Assembly (NCBI RefSeq): GCF_040784915.1
Contig: NZ_CP160797.1
Location: forward strand, 2,780,137 to 2,844,136
Direction of reading: 5' to 3'
Length of the DNA: 64,000 nucleotides
Source: Bacillus vallismortis
GTDB taxonomy: Bacteria; Bacillota; Bacilli; Bacillales; Bacillaceae
Every line of letters begins with the position of its first letter. The stretch's first letter is position 1. Under the pieces are notes generated by a model, which saw only the letters and a list, made by a program, of their open reading frames with translations, was not told the origin of the DNA and ran no database searches. This document shows positions 39,103-46,999 of this stretch, in pieces. The position numbers were made by a program, and so were the translations under genes.

Positions 39103-39750
39103 ATGCTGACAAAAGCAGAGGCACTGGCCCATTCAGTCATATACCACAAAAACAGCAGATTTGATAAAGTGAAAGAAAAGCCCGGGGAATTGACACTCAT
39201 CGGCAAGGGAAGAAGTGCTTATGTGTTTGCCTTAACAGAGGGCGATCGAAAATTGGCGCTGAAAGTATTTTTCCCAGAGTATCAAGCGACAGCCGTCAAA
39301 GAAGCCGCGATCTATGAAAAATTAGCCGGTTCCGCGTTCTACCCTGACATCTACGAAACTGGTGATTCATTTATTCTCATGGAATATATTAAAGGTGAAA
39401 CCTTTTATAACTGTCTGAAGAAAGGCATCGCGATCAGTGATGACATGATTCAGCAGGTTGAGGAAGCACTTTCTGACGCCCGGGCCGCCGCTCTGAACCC
39501 GTCAGACATTCATTTGCGGAATCTGATTTTGACAGAAACCGGGGCAGTGCGGGTGATTGATGTTGCAAGATTCGAACAGACCAAAACGTGCACCCAGTGG
39601 GACGATTTAAAATCAGCGTATCATGCACTCTACAAAAAACCGATATTCCCCAAAAAGATTCCGGTTTTTTGGCTGGAGGTCATCGCATTTTTATATAAGA
39701 AAGATTGGTTCCAAAAGCATTTCGCACAACGGAAAAGAAAATATTCTTAA
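39103..39750 (+). CDS. yrzF: Small protein-kinase-like protein YrzF
   Basis: A 215-residue compact kinase-fold protein. Visible parts: glycine-rich loop IGKGRSAYVFAL (about 33-44), ATP lysine in KLALKVFF, hinge region LMEYIKGETF, catalytic-loop-like PSDIHLRNLIL (Asp and Asn present) and a DFG-like Asp in RVIDVARF. B. subtilis YrzF is annotated as a probable Ser/Thr kinase. The order and residues are enough for catalysis in RIO/APH-like kinases, but activity is unproven. Start ATG 39103 follows GAGGGTG by 6 bases. It is in the accessory-looking part of the window. Confidence 0.8.
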   Translation: MLTKAEALAHSVIYHKNSRFDKVKEKPGELTLIGKGRSAYVFALTEGDRKLALKVFFPEYQATAVKEAAIYEKLAGSAFYPDIYETGDSFILMEYIKGETFYNCLKKGIAISDDMIQQVEEALSDARAAALNPSDIHLRNLILTETGAVRVIDVARFEQTKTCTQWDDLKSAYHALYKKPIFPKKIPVFWLEVIAFLYKKDWFQKHFAQRKRKYS

Positions 39751-39754
39751 AATG

Positions 39755-39784
39755 AAAAGGCAGCCGCACAAGCGGCTGCCTTTG
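39755..39784. terminator. Bidirectional terminator after yrzF
   Basis: GGCAGCCGC / GCGGCTGCC with a 4-base loop; TTTG on the plus side and TTTT on the minus side. It lies between yrzF and the convergent 40-codon ORF. Confidence 0.85.
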
Positions 39785-39795
39785 TTGGTTTATAT

Positions 39796-39918
39796 TTACT
39801 TTCTGACAGCAGAAATCAGTTTCATTTGTTCAGGTGACAGCTTAATTCGATAGCCTCTCACAGTTAAGTAAACCGTTTCTGAGTCTTTCTCCCAGGAATG
39901 ACAAAATATTTTCTCCAT
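39796..39918 (-). CDS. Small ORF, 40 residues, unknown
   Basis: ATG at 39918 with GGGGGAGA about 5 bases upstream, a very good ribosome-binding site, opens a 40-codon frame starting MEKIFCHSWEKDSETVYLTV and ending KLISAVRK, directly before the terminator at 39755-39784. Convergent with yrzF. No membrane segment; one Cys and one His near the N-terminus. The combination of strong site, ORF and terminator suggests a real small gene; no family recognised. Confidence 0.55.
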   Translation of the reverse strand: MEKIFCHSWEKDSETVYLTVRGYRIKLSPEQMKLISAVRK

Positions 39919-40033
39919 TTCTGTCTCCCCCACCCTTTATTTGATTAGTCCATCATACCACCGCTTTATTGAGTGAATTTTAAGGAAATGTAAAGATCGT
40001 ATGAACATGAGAGAAAAAAAGGGGAGCATTACA

Positions 40034-40425
40034 TGTTACACGCAGTAAAATCCCACTCATCCTATTTGCACTTCTGATATTCTTCGGCCCGCCGTCTATT
40101 GAATGTTATTTTCACTGAAGAGCGTTCCGAAAGGCCATTTCGAACAATCGGTTGAATCGCCGGATGGCAGTTATACGTTACACACTTATGTATCCCGCAA
40201 TACCTTTAGCTTAGATGCGGCCCGAGGAACTTGTGAATGAAAAAACACTTGTCAAGGAAACAATTTACTGGAATGATCCGGACAGCAGCCCAAGTCACAT
40301 GGATCAATCACAATACAATGAAAATCGACAATCAGACTTTACACCCTGCTATTGATGAAACGTATGATTGGCGAAAGGTTGATCATTGGTTACGTGAAGA
40401 ACTGCCGCAGGCGCCATTGAGATGA
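40034..40425 (+). pseudogene. Decayed DUF5412-like gene
   Basis: Conceptual translation in three successive frames gives a recognisable protein: a hydrophobic start (KIPLILFALLIFF), then SVPKGHFEQSVESPDGSYTL plus HTYVS in one frame, ELVNEKTLVKETIYWNDPDS in the next (from 40227), and VTWINHNTMKIDNQTLHPAI plus DETYDWRK in the third (from 40294). This order (SPDGSYT...ELVN...IYWN...WI...TV.I...YDWR) is that of DUF5412-type small exported proteins as I know them. At least two frameshifts and an early stop (TGA after CYFH) break it. The 62-codon ORF at 40237-40425 is only its 3' remnant. Confidence 0.7.
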
Positions 40426-40684
40426 TGAAATATGAATGATATGAACTGAACTAGTGAAAAACGAATCAACAACTGACAGAGCTGGGCCATTTGCTGTTAA
40501 AGAATCTTATGACAATTCCTCTCAGTTTGCCTCTATAAGAAAAACGTGGCGTTTTCTTTTTTTCCTTCCTCTTCTTATTGATAATTACCCGTCATATAAT
40601 GTGACAAACCAATTGTAGAAATAGTTCGATTAGCCCAAAATCCTTTTTATACATGTATTCGAAATGAAGTGAGGAGGAAGCTTG

Positions 40685-42139
40685 ATGGAAGATTTTGTTA
40701 CGAGTTTAAATGCTGTCTTATGGAGTACGCCCGTTATTTATATTTTATTGGGAATTGGATTGATTTTTTCTATTATGACTCGTTTTTTACAAGTCAGACA
40801 TTTGAAAGAAATGATTGTTCTGATGTTCAAAGGTAAGAGCTCTGAAGCCGGCGTTTCTTCTTTTCAAGCATTATCGATTGCGCTGTCCGGCCGAGTGGGA
40901 ACAGGAAACATCGCGGGTGTGGCGACAGCAATCGCCTTCGGCGGACCCGGTGCGGTGTTCTGGATGTGGACGATTGCCTTTATTGGTGCGGCGAGCGCCT
41001 TTGTTGAATCAACTCTTGCCCAAATTTACAAAGTGAAACAAGACGGCCAATATCGAGGAGGCCCCGCTTATTATATAGAAAAAGGATTAGGCATTAAGTG
41101 GTTTGCCGTCTTATTTGCCGCTGCTGCCCTTATCGCAATGGCCCTTCTGATGCCGGGCGTCCAGTCCAACTCCATTGCGGTCGGCGTCAAAAATGCATTC
41201 GGCATCTCTCCTGTCATTACAGGCGGTGTTCTCGTTTTATTGTTAGGATTTATCATTTTTGGCGGCGTCAAACGTATTGCCAATGCCGCGCAAATGATTG
41301 TTCCGTTTATGGCCATTGGCTATATCCTGCTGTCTTTGATCATTATTGTCATGAATGTTTCTGAATTGCCTGCTGTGATCTTATTAATTTTCAAAAGCGC
41401 TTTTGCATTGGATTCCGCTTTTGGCGGCCTGATCGGCATGGCAATTTCTTGGGGTGTCAAACGAGGCATTTACTCAAACGAAGCCGGCCAGGGAACAGGC
41501 CCGCATCCGGCGGCCGCCGCAGAAGTTTCCCATCCGGTCAAGCAGGGGCTGGTTCAGGCATTTTCGGTTTATATTGACACCTTATTTGTATGTTCGGCTA
41601 CAGCTTTCATGATCTTATTTACCGGCATGTACAATACCCAGACTGCAGATGGTTCTTTTATCGTACATCACCTTAAAGGCGTAGAGGCTGGACCTGGTTT
41701 CACTCAAGCGGCCATTGACAATGTCCTTCCCGGATTTGGCGCTGGTTTTGTTGCCATCGCTTTATTCTTCTTCGCATTTACAACGATTATGGCATATTAC
41801 TACATCGCAGAAACAAATATCGCCTATTTAGCCCGAGGCAGAAAAAGCAAATGGGCAATGTTTGGTTTAAAACTGATTATATTAGCCGCGACGTTCTACG
41901 GAACTGTAAAAACCGCATCACTTGCTTGGGCATTAGGTGATGCAGGACTTGGCATTATGGTATGGCTGAACGTCATTGCGATTGTGCTGCTTGCCAGACC
42001 GGCGCTTCTCGCTTTAAAGGATTATGAGCGCCAAAAGAAGCAGGGCTTAGACCCCGTCTTTGATCCGAAAGCGCTGGGCATCAAAAACGCTGATTTCTGG
42101 GAGAAAGAATACACACAAGAAAATGAGCGTGTCTCTTGA
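40685..42139 (+). CDS. yrbD: Sodium:alanine/glycine symporter (AGCS family)
   Basis: A 484-residue transporter with about 11 membrane segments. AGCS signatures are present: RVGTGNIAGVATAIAFGGPGAVFWMW (about 75-100), the GGPAYYIEKGLG loop, and SNEAGQGTGPHPAAAAEVSHPVKQG (about 270-294). It takes up alanine or glycine with Na+; which one is not predictable. ATG 40685 follows GAGGAGG; the TTG just before it is closer than normal. A strong terminator follows. Four paralogues occur in B. subtilis; this position corresponds to yrbD. Confidence 0.9.
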   Translation: MEDFVTSLNAVLWSTPVIYILLGIGLIFSIMTRFLQVRHLKEMIVLMFKGKSSEAGVSSFQALSIALSGRVGTGNIAGVATAIAFGGPGAVFWMWTIAFIGAASAFVESTLAQIYKVKQDGQYRGGPAYYIEKGLGIKWFAVLFAAAALIAMALLMPGVQSNSIAVGVKNAFGISPVITGGVLVLLLGFIIFGGVKRIANAAQMIVPFMAIGYILLSLIIIVMNVSELPAVILLIFKSAFALDSAFGGLIGMAISWGVKRGIYSNEAGQGTGPHPAAAAEVSHPVKQGLVQAFSVYIDTLFVCSATAFMILFTGMYNTQTADGSFIVHHLKGVEAGPGFTQAAIDNVLPGFGAGFVAIALFFFAFTTIMAYYYIAETNIAYLARGRKSKWAMFGLKLIILAATFYGTVKTASLAWALGDAGLGIMVWLNVIAIVLLARPALLALKDYERQKKQGLDPVFDPKALGIKNADFWEKEYTQENERVS

Positions 42140-42144
42140 ATACA

Positions 42145-42182
42145 CCAAAACGGGCCCGATATGACATCGGTCCCGTTTTTTA
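42145..42182. terminator. Terminator between yrbD and yebC-family gene
   Basis: AACGGGCCCGAT / ATCGGTCCCGTT (one mismatch) with a 5-base loop, T6 on the plus side and AAAA before the stem, so it may serve the convergent yrbC as well. Confidence 0.88.
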
Positions 42183-42902
42183 TGAGCGGTAATTTGTATA
42201 TACTTCTTGAACATCATCGTCATCTTCAAGAATGTCGATCAATTTTCCCAGCTTCTCAACAGCCTGATCATCGGCATCCGTATAGGTTTTCGGAAGCATG
42301 GTCACCTCTGCCGAAGAAATTGGATATGTCGATTCAAGGGCTGTTTTTACGTCTTCAAAATGCTCGGGCTCCGTTAATACCACATATTGATCTTCTTCTG
42401 CCTGCATCTCTTCTCCCCCTGCTTCCAGCACATCAAGCATGAGTTCATCTTCATCTATTTGATGTTCTGTACAGTCAATTGTCATAAATCCCTTCCTTTC
42501 AAATAAAAAGGACACACATCCACTTTCCCCCAGACTCCCGCCATTTTTATTAAATGCTGTCCGCACATTTGATGCCGTACGATTTTTGTTATCTGTTACA
42601 CATTCAACCATAACAGCAATCCCTGATGGGCCGTAGCCTTCATAGGTGATTTCCTCATAGCTGCTTCCGTCTTGGTTCCCCGCGGCTTTTTTAATGACGC
42701 GGTCAATATTTTCATTCGGCATATTGGCGCCTTTAGCTTTTTCGATGACAAGACGCAATGCTGAATTCACTTCAGGATCAGCTCCGCCTTCTTTTGCTGC
42801 CACATAAATTTCTTTCACAAGCTTCATAAATATTTTCCCGCGCTTTGCATCCTGCGCATTTTTCCTTTTTTGTATGTTTTTCCATTTGGAATGGCCTGCC
42901 AT
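42180..42902 (-). CDS. yrbC: YebC/PmpR-family protein YrbC
   Basis: A 240-residue protein of the YebC family: MAGHSKWKNIQKRKNAQDAKRGKIF at the N-terminus and PNENIDRVIKKAAG and YEGYGPSGIAVMVE blocks. Members were first called transcription regulators; recent work links YebC-type proteins to ribosomes translating difficult (proline-rich) sequences. ATG 42902 follows AAGGTG by 5 bases. Monocistronic, with coxA downstream on the same strand further left excluded; its own upstream region is the 100-base gap to the coxA terminator. Confidence 0.9.
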   Translation of the reverse strand: MAGHSKWKNIQKRKNAQDAKRGKIFMKLVKEIYVAAKEGGADPEVNSALRLVIEKAKGANMPNENIDRVIKKAAGNQDGSSYEEITYEGYGPSGIAVMVECVTDNKNRTASNVRTAFNKNGGSLGESGCVSFLFERKGFMTIDCTEHQIDEDELMLDVLEAGGEEMQAEEDQYVVLTEPEHFEDVKTALESTYPISSAEVTMLPKTYTDADDQAVEKLGKLIDILEDDDDVQEVYTNYRS

Positions 42903-42963
42903 GCTTTCACCTTCTTTTGACATTTTCTATGTACACTTTAATAGGTATTTTTCGCTGATGCAA

Positions 42964-42997
42964 AGAAAAAGGCTGCCGATTATTTTCCGGCAGCCTG
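42964..42997 (-). terminator. Intrinsic terminator after coxA
   Basis: Minus-strand AGGCTGCCGG / CGGCAGCCT hairpin followed by TTTTTC, directly after the coxA stop region. Confidence 0.85.
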
Positions 42998-43003
42998 TCA
43001 CTC

Positions 43004-43600
43004 CTAGCGGGTGTTCATTTTATGCAGTCTTCTGAACAGCCCTTTATCTGTAGACACTTGAACGTCACGGTCATTCGCATAGTTGCGTGCGGCTTTTGTA
43101 ACGTTATCCCTGTCGGACTTTGTGAATTCTCTGTGGCTTCTGACTGCGACAACTACTTTTTCATCCGTTACCATTACTTGTGTGTCATTGACGTTTTTTA
43201 CTTGTTTCACACGGTTGGCAATCTTCGCAGCTAGTCTTTTGTTTTCTTGGTTGTCATATCCGTTGTTTGTCACGTTCCGATTCATGTTTCTGTTATTCGT
43301 GTTATTATATGTTCCATCAGTTGCCAAAGGAACGCGATCATTAGCAGTAACACCGTTACGGTTATTCACATTAGCAGTGTTTCGGTTACCGTCGTTCTGG
43401 TCCTCCATTAATTCAGTAACAGGACCATCGTTGTCGATTCCTTCTCCCTGTCTGTCAGCATCATTTTCATTTGTATAATATCCGATTGGACGGGTATTGC
43501 CGTTATTACGCGTATCATTCTGAGCATTATCGTTTGCTCCGCATGCTGTTAATCCGGCTGTCATTAGAATCAAGCTCGCGATCGTCATTTTTTTACCCAA
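43004..43600 (-). CDS. coxA: Spore cortex lipoprotein CoxA (YhcN/YlaJ family)
   Basis: A 198-residue lipoprotein. The signal peptide ends in the lipobox LTAC (Cys about residue 20), followed by a long Asn/Asp-rich low-complexity stretch (NTANVNNRNG, YNNTNNRNMNRNVTNNGYDN) and the C-terminal YhcN/YlaJ domain (KRLAAKIANRVKQVKNVNDTQVMVTDEKVVVAV). In B. subtilis CoxA is cortex-associated. I chose the TTG at 43600 because GGGGGG lies upstream with suitable spacing and the signal peptide starts there; the longer frame to 43750 adds a non-signal extension overlapping safA. It lies downstream of safA. Confidence 0.9.
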   Translation of the reverse strand: MGKKMTIASLILMTAGLTACGANDNAQNDTRNNGNTRPIGYYTNENDADRQGEGIDNDGPVTELMEDQNDGNRNTANVNNRNGVTANDRVPLATDGTYNNTNNRNMNRNVTNNGYDNQENKRLAAKIANRVKQVKNVNDTQVMVTDEKVVVAVRSHREFTKSDRDNVTKAARNYANDRDVQVSTDKGLFRRLHKMNTR

Positions 43601-43746
43601 TGGAAAAACCCCCCGTGGACGAATTGAGCATGTTTGCTCTGTTTTATCATGTACGTTCGAGGGACATGTTAAGCTTGTCAGTTCTGTCCATTTGGCGGAG
43701 ATCTGCGCAAAACAAAAAAAGGAACGATTTGCATCGTTCCGAATCA

Positions 43747-44922
43747 TCACTCATTTTCTTCTTCCGGCCGGCCAAACATTTGGTTGACAGAAGGCTGATT
43801 CGACATTGGCATAGAAGCTCCGGCCGCATATGGATTTGGGTTTGGATTTGGGTTTGGGTTAGCTGCGCCGTAAGGCATATAAGGGCTTCCATAAGCTCCA
43901 AGTCCCGAATAGCCAGGTGCAGAGAAATATGGCTGATGATCATCGTCACAGCCGCAGTCGTCAGGATCTTTGTACGGCATGTAGCCAGGGGCCGCAGCCG
44001 GCTGGTATGCTCCCATCACTTGAGGAGTGCCATAATGAGGGCCATAAGGCATTTGTCCATACGGAGATCCATAAGCCGGAGATGCGTATTGAGGCGCTCC
44101 GTATGAACCGTAATGTCCGTGGTGGCTGTTTTCATGGTGCTGGTTTTCATATTGACCCGGATCATACTGAGGCGATACAAAGCTTGGCTGGTATCCGTAA
44201 GGCTGGACCATTGGGTAAGCTTGAGCCGGATAGTACGGGTAGCATAATCCTGATCCTGGAAGGACCGGTGAAATAGGGACCGGACACGGTACGAAATGAG
44301 CTGGATAATGATAATAAGGTTGAGCAGCCGGCATATTCGGAACTGTGTGATGAATATTTTCTTCTTCCATACCGCCTACCTCTGGCGCCTTTGGCATATT
44401 AGGCATATTCGGATAATTTGCATTTTCCATATTACTCATAGCCTCCTGTTGTGGAAATTGATCTTGCATGTGATGCATATGATCCATATTTCCGTCATGA
44501 TGTTTTTTCGGCTCCTCCGGTTTAGGAGGCGACCAAGGCTGGAAAAGCTGTTTCATATCATAATAATCGTTCACATCAGCTTCAGGATACACATCTTCCT
44601 GCAAATTAGGCATCGGCGGGACATACGGCACAGACTTCTTTTCTTTCGGCTTTGTGTCCTCTACGTCAACAACGGATTTAGGTTTTTCTTTCGCATATGG
44701 ATGCTCTTGCTTCATACTCCCGGCCGAAGCCGGACTTTTGCCTGCTTTCGGCTCTTTTCTGACCGGGACAGCTTCAGACGGCACTTTTATTTTCATTCCA
44801 GGCATGATTAAGTCTGGATTGCTAAGCTGCGTATTGAGTTTCTTCACTTCCTCAATATCAACTCCGTACTTTTCAGCTATTTTCCAGAGCGAATCGCCTT
44901 TTTGAACGATATGGATTTTCAA
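43747..44922 (-). CDS. safA: Spore coat morphogenetic protein SafA
   Basis: A 391-residue spore protein that organises the inner coat at the cortex boundary. The N-terminal LysM domain (about 2-47, IHIVQKGDSLWKIAEKYGVD ... MPGMKIKVP) binds peptidoglycan. The rest is low-complexity: Lys/Pro/Glu-rich (50-160), Met/Asn/Pro-rich (160-200) and Tyr/Pro/Gly/His-rich (200-370), with four NP dipeptides in a row near 356-365 and a CGCDDD patch. It starts with TTG (44922) after GGAGGGG. An internal AGGAGG (44447-44442) stands before Met162/Met165, matching the known internally initiated C30 form. In B. subtilis transcription is by sigma-E. Confidence 0.93.
   Translation of the reverse strand: MKIHIVQKGDSLWKIAEKYGVDIEEVKKLNTQLSNPDLIMPGMKIKVPSEAVPVRKEPKAGKSPASAGSMKQEHPYAKEKPKSVVDVEDTKPKEKKSVPYVPPMPNLQEDVYPEADVNDYYDMKQLFQPWSPPKPEEPKKHHDGNMDHMHHMQDQFPQQEAMSNMENANYPNMPNMPKAPEVGGMEEENIHHTVPNMPAAQPYYHYPAHFVPCPVPISPVLPGSGLCYPYYPAQAYPMVQPYGYQPSFVSPQYDPGQYENQHHENSHHGHYGSYGAPQYASPAYGSPYGQMPYGPHYGTPQVMGAYQPAAAPGYMPYKDPDDCGCDDDHQPYFSAPGYSGLGAYGSPYMPYGAANPNPNPNPNPYAAGASMPMSNQPSVNQMFGRPEEENE
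44430..44447 (-). promoter_or_regulatory. Internal ribosome-binding site for the SafA C30 product
   Basis: AGGAGG within safA codons for QQEA, followed by ATG at 44439 (2 bases away) and 44430 (11 bases away). The second gives a protein from Met165, equivalent to the internal start near Met164 reported for B. subtilis SafA-C30. Confidence 0.7.
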
Positions 44923-45036
44923 CGTTTTCCCCTCCTATGCAAAACGTGAACAGTTCAGCTGAGATTACAATATGTTTCTTCACAACATATGCCCGAACAA
45001 AAGAAGTTATGAGTCAGGAGGAGAAATATTTCTGAT

Positions 45037-46143
45037 TTACGTAATCAAAAGCATACGATTCAGGGCAAGGAGGGCATCTTGCTGAATGGCTTTTGGCACC
45101 TTAATCACGCCTGAAGGTTCTCCTTTTTCTATTTGTTCTAAAGACCATAGCAAATGCGGCAAATCGATTCGGTTCATTGTCAAGCACGGGCACATGTTCG
45201 GATTGAGTGATTCGACTTGTTTATCAGGGTGCTCGTGAATGATCCGCTGAACAAGATTCATTTCTGTGCCGATTGCCCACTTGCTTCCCGCCGGAGCCTG
45301 ATTGATCGTATCGATAATATATTTCGTTGATCCGCTGTCGTCACTTAGCGTCACGACTTCATGTGAGCATTCCGGATGCACAATGATCCGAATGTCAGGG
45401 TCACGTTCTTTCACATCATGGATATTTTTCACAGTGAATTTTTCGTGGACAGAACAATGCCCTTTCCACAAAATCACTTTCACATTCTTATGCTCAGATT
45501 CAGCCGATAATTCATCTTTTATCGGATCCCACACAGCCATATCCTCAAGCGCGATGCCCAGATCATAAGCCGTATTTCTCCCTAAATGCTGATCAGGCAA
45601 AAATAAAATTCGTTTTTTCTGTGTAAACGCCCATTCAAGCACCTTTTTCGCATTCGAAGAAGTCACAGTCGCTCCGCCATGCTTACCGACGAAAGCCTTG
45701 ATCTCCGCAGTGGAGTTTACATAAGTTAAAGGTATGATCGTATCTCCGAATGTATGCTGAAGTTTCTCCCACGCCCTATTGGTCTGCTGCATGTCAGCCA
45801 TGTCAGCCATAGAACACCCCGCTCTCATATCAGGCAGGATGACCGTTTGTTCCTCGCCTGTCAGCATATCAGCGGTCTCTGCCATAAAGTGCACACCGCA
45901 AAAAACAATATAATCCGCTGCTTTGTTTTTTTCCGCTATTTGGGCCAGCTGAAGGGAATCGCCTGTTTGGTCAGCAAATTGCACGACTTCGTCTTTTTGA
46001 TAATGATGGCCTGGTATAAAGAGCCTGCTCCCAAATTTTTTCTTAATGGCTGCAACCCGCGTTTCCATATCCTTTCTTGACATTCCTTTATAACCTTCAG
46101 GCATCATATCATTCGATTGTTTGATCACATCAAGAATTGACAT
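45037..46143 (-). CDS. nadA: Quinolinate synthase A
   Basis: Condenses iminoaspartate with dihydroxyacetone phosphate to quinolinate, using a [4Fe-4S] cluster. The 368-residue protein has cysteines C110 (RAGCSMAD), C230 (KGHCSVHEK), C259 (HPECSHE) and C318/C320 (NMCPCLTM); C110, C230 and C320 are the cluster ligands known for the B. subtilis enzyme. ATG 46143 follows GGAGGA and matches the known length. It overlaps the end of nadC by 14 bases: last gene of nadB-nadC-nadA, repressed by NadR. Confidence 0.96.
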   Translation of the reverse strand: MSILDVIKQSNDMMPEGYKGMSRKDMETRVAAIKKKFGSRLFIPGHHYQKDEVVQFADQTGDSLQLAQIAEKNKAADYIVFCGVHFMAETADMLTGEEQTVILPDMRAGCSMADMADMQQTNRAWEKLQHTFGDTIIPLTYVNSTAEIKAFVGKHGGATVTSSNAKKVLEWAFTQKKRILFLPDQHLGRNTAYDLGIALEDMAVWDPIKDELSAESEHKNVKVILWKGHCSVHEKFTVKNIHDVKERDPDIRIIVHPECSHEVVTLSDDSGSTKYIIDTINQAPAGSKWAIGTEMNLVQRIIHEHPDKQVESLNPNMCPCLTMNRIDLPHLLWSLEQIEKGEPSGVIKVPKAIQQDALLALNRMLLIT

Positions 46144-46999
46144 AAAGGCATTCCTCCATAGATTCATTTGATAATGTAACATCCATGCTGATGTCTAAAC
46201 TTTTGACGGAATGCGTCAGGAATCCTAATGAAATATAATCCACACCCGTCCCCTTAAAAGCAGCCAAAGATTCTAACGTAATTCCGCCTGAAGCTTCAGT
46301 TTTTATATGGTCCGGTGTGAGATCTGCAAAATGGCGGACCATATCAGGCGGACAGTTGTCAAACATAATAACATCCGCTCCTGCTTCAATCGCTTCTTTC
46401 AGCTGTTCCTCCGTTTCAATTTCCACCTCGATATTTACCATATGCCCGGCGGCCTGACGCGCTTTTTGGCACGCCTCTGCAATAGAGCCGCATGCTGCAA
46501 TATGATTATCTTTAATCATGATGCCGTCATACAATCCGAATCGATGATTATATCCGCCCCCGGCTCTGACAGCGTGTTTTTCCAGCATTCTCAGCCCCGG
46601 TGTTGTTTTTCTCGTGTCACAGATTTTTATCTGTTCATCATCCAGCCGCCGCACAGCCCCGCTTGTCATCGTCGCAATTCCAGACAGCCTCTGAATAAGA
46701 TTTAATACAACCCGCTCTCCTGAAAGAAGTACAGCCGCCGGACCGCGTAAAACGGCAATCACTTCCCCTTTTCGCAACATGTCCCCATCTGTTTTATGTA
46801 AATGGATTTGAACATTTTCGTCTAATAAAGCAAAGCCTTCTTTTATCACCGCAGCTCCGGCAAAGATGCCGTCTGACTTTGCAACAATCTCCGCTTCACA
46901 GCTCTGTTCTCCAAAGATAGCCTGCGATGTTAAATCCCCCGTACCTATATCCTCAAGAAAAAAGTGATTCAGCAATTTTTTCAGCTGTAAATGATTCAT
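46130..46999 (-). CDS. nadC: Nicotinate-nucleotide pyrophosphorylase NadC
   Basis: Converts quinolinate and PRPP to nicotinate mononucleotide. The 289-residue protein shows [11 protein letters not shown], the [13 protein letters not shown] helix, [23 protein letters not shown] (substrate-binding arginines) and [10 protein letters not shown] blocks, with EASGGITLE near the C-terminus. Start ATG 46999 is chosen on family length and a nearby GGAG; the longer frame would overlap deeper into nadB. It overlaps nadB by 47 bases and nadA by 14, so translation is likely coupled. Confidence 0.95.
   Translation of the reverse strand: MNHLQLKKLLNHFFLEDIGTGDLTSQAIFGEQSCEAEIVAKSDGIFAGAAVIKEGFALLDENVQIHLHKTDGDMLRKGEVIAVLRGPAAVLLSGERVVLNLIQRLSGIATMTSGAVRRLDDEQIKICDTRKTTPGLRMLEKHAVRAGGGYNHRFGLYDGIMIKDNHIAACGSIAEACQKARQAAGHMVNIEVEIETEEQLKEAIEAGADVIMFDNCPPDMVRHFADLTPDHIKTEASGGITLESLAAFKGTGVDYISLGFLTHSVKSLDISMDVTLSNESMEECLYVNS

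Noticed and set aside
40237..40425. 62-codon ORF as an intact gene
   Set aside because: It is the 3' remnant of the frameshifted DUF5412-like gene; the ATG is internal to the family alignment.
40560..40600. Promoter TATAAT before the alanine symporter
   Set aside because: TATAAT is present but the best TTGATA is only 11 bases upstream, and the box at 17 bases (TTCTTA) is poor.
43471..44106. 211-codon plus-strand ORF opposite safA and coxA
   Set aside because: Arises from repeat-rich safA read backwards (IWVWIWVW stretch); spans the coxA-safA junction; no start signals.
44950..45036. Sigma-E promoter for safA
   Set aside because: CATATTGT resembles a sigma-E -10, but the only upstream ATAT element is too close; known regulation supports it, the sequence alone does not.
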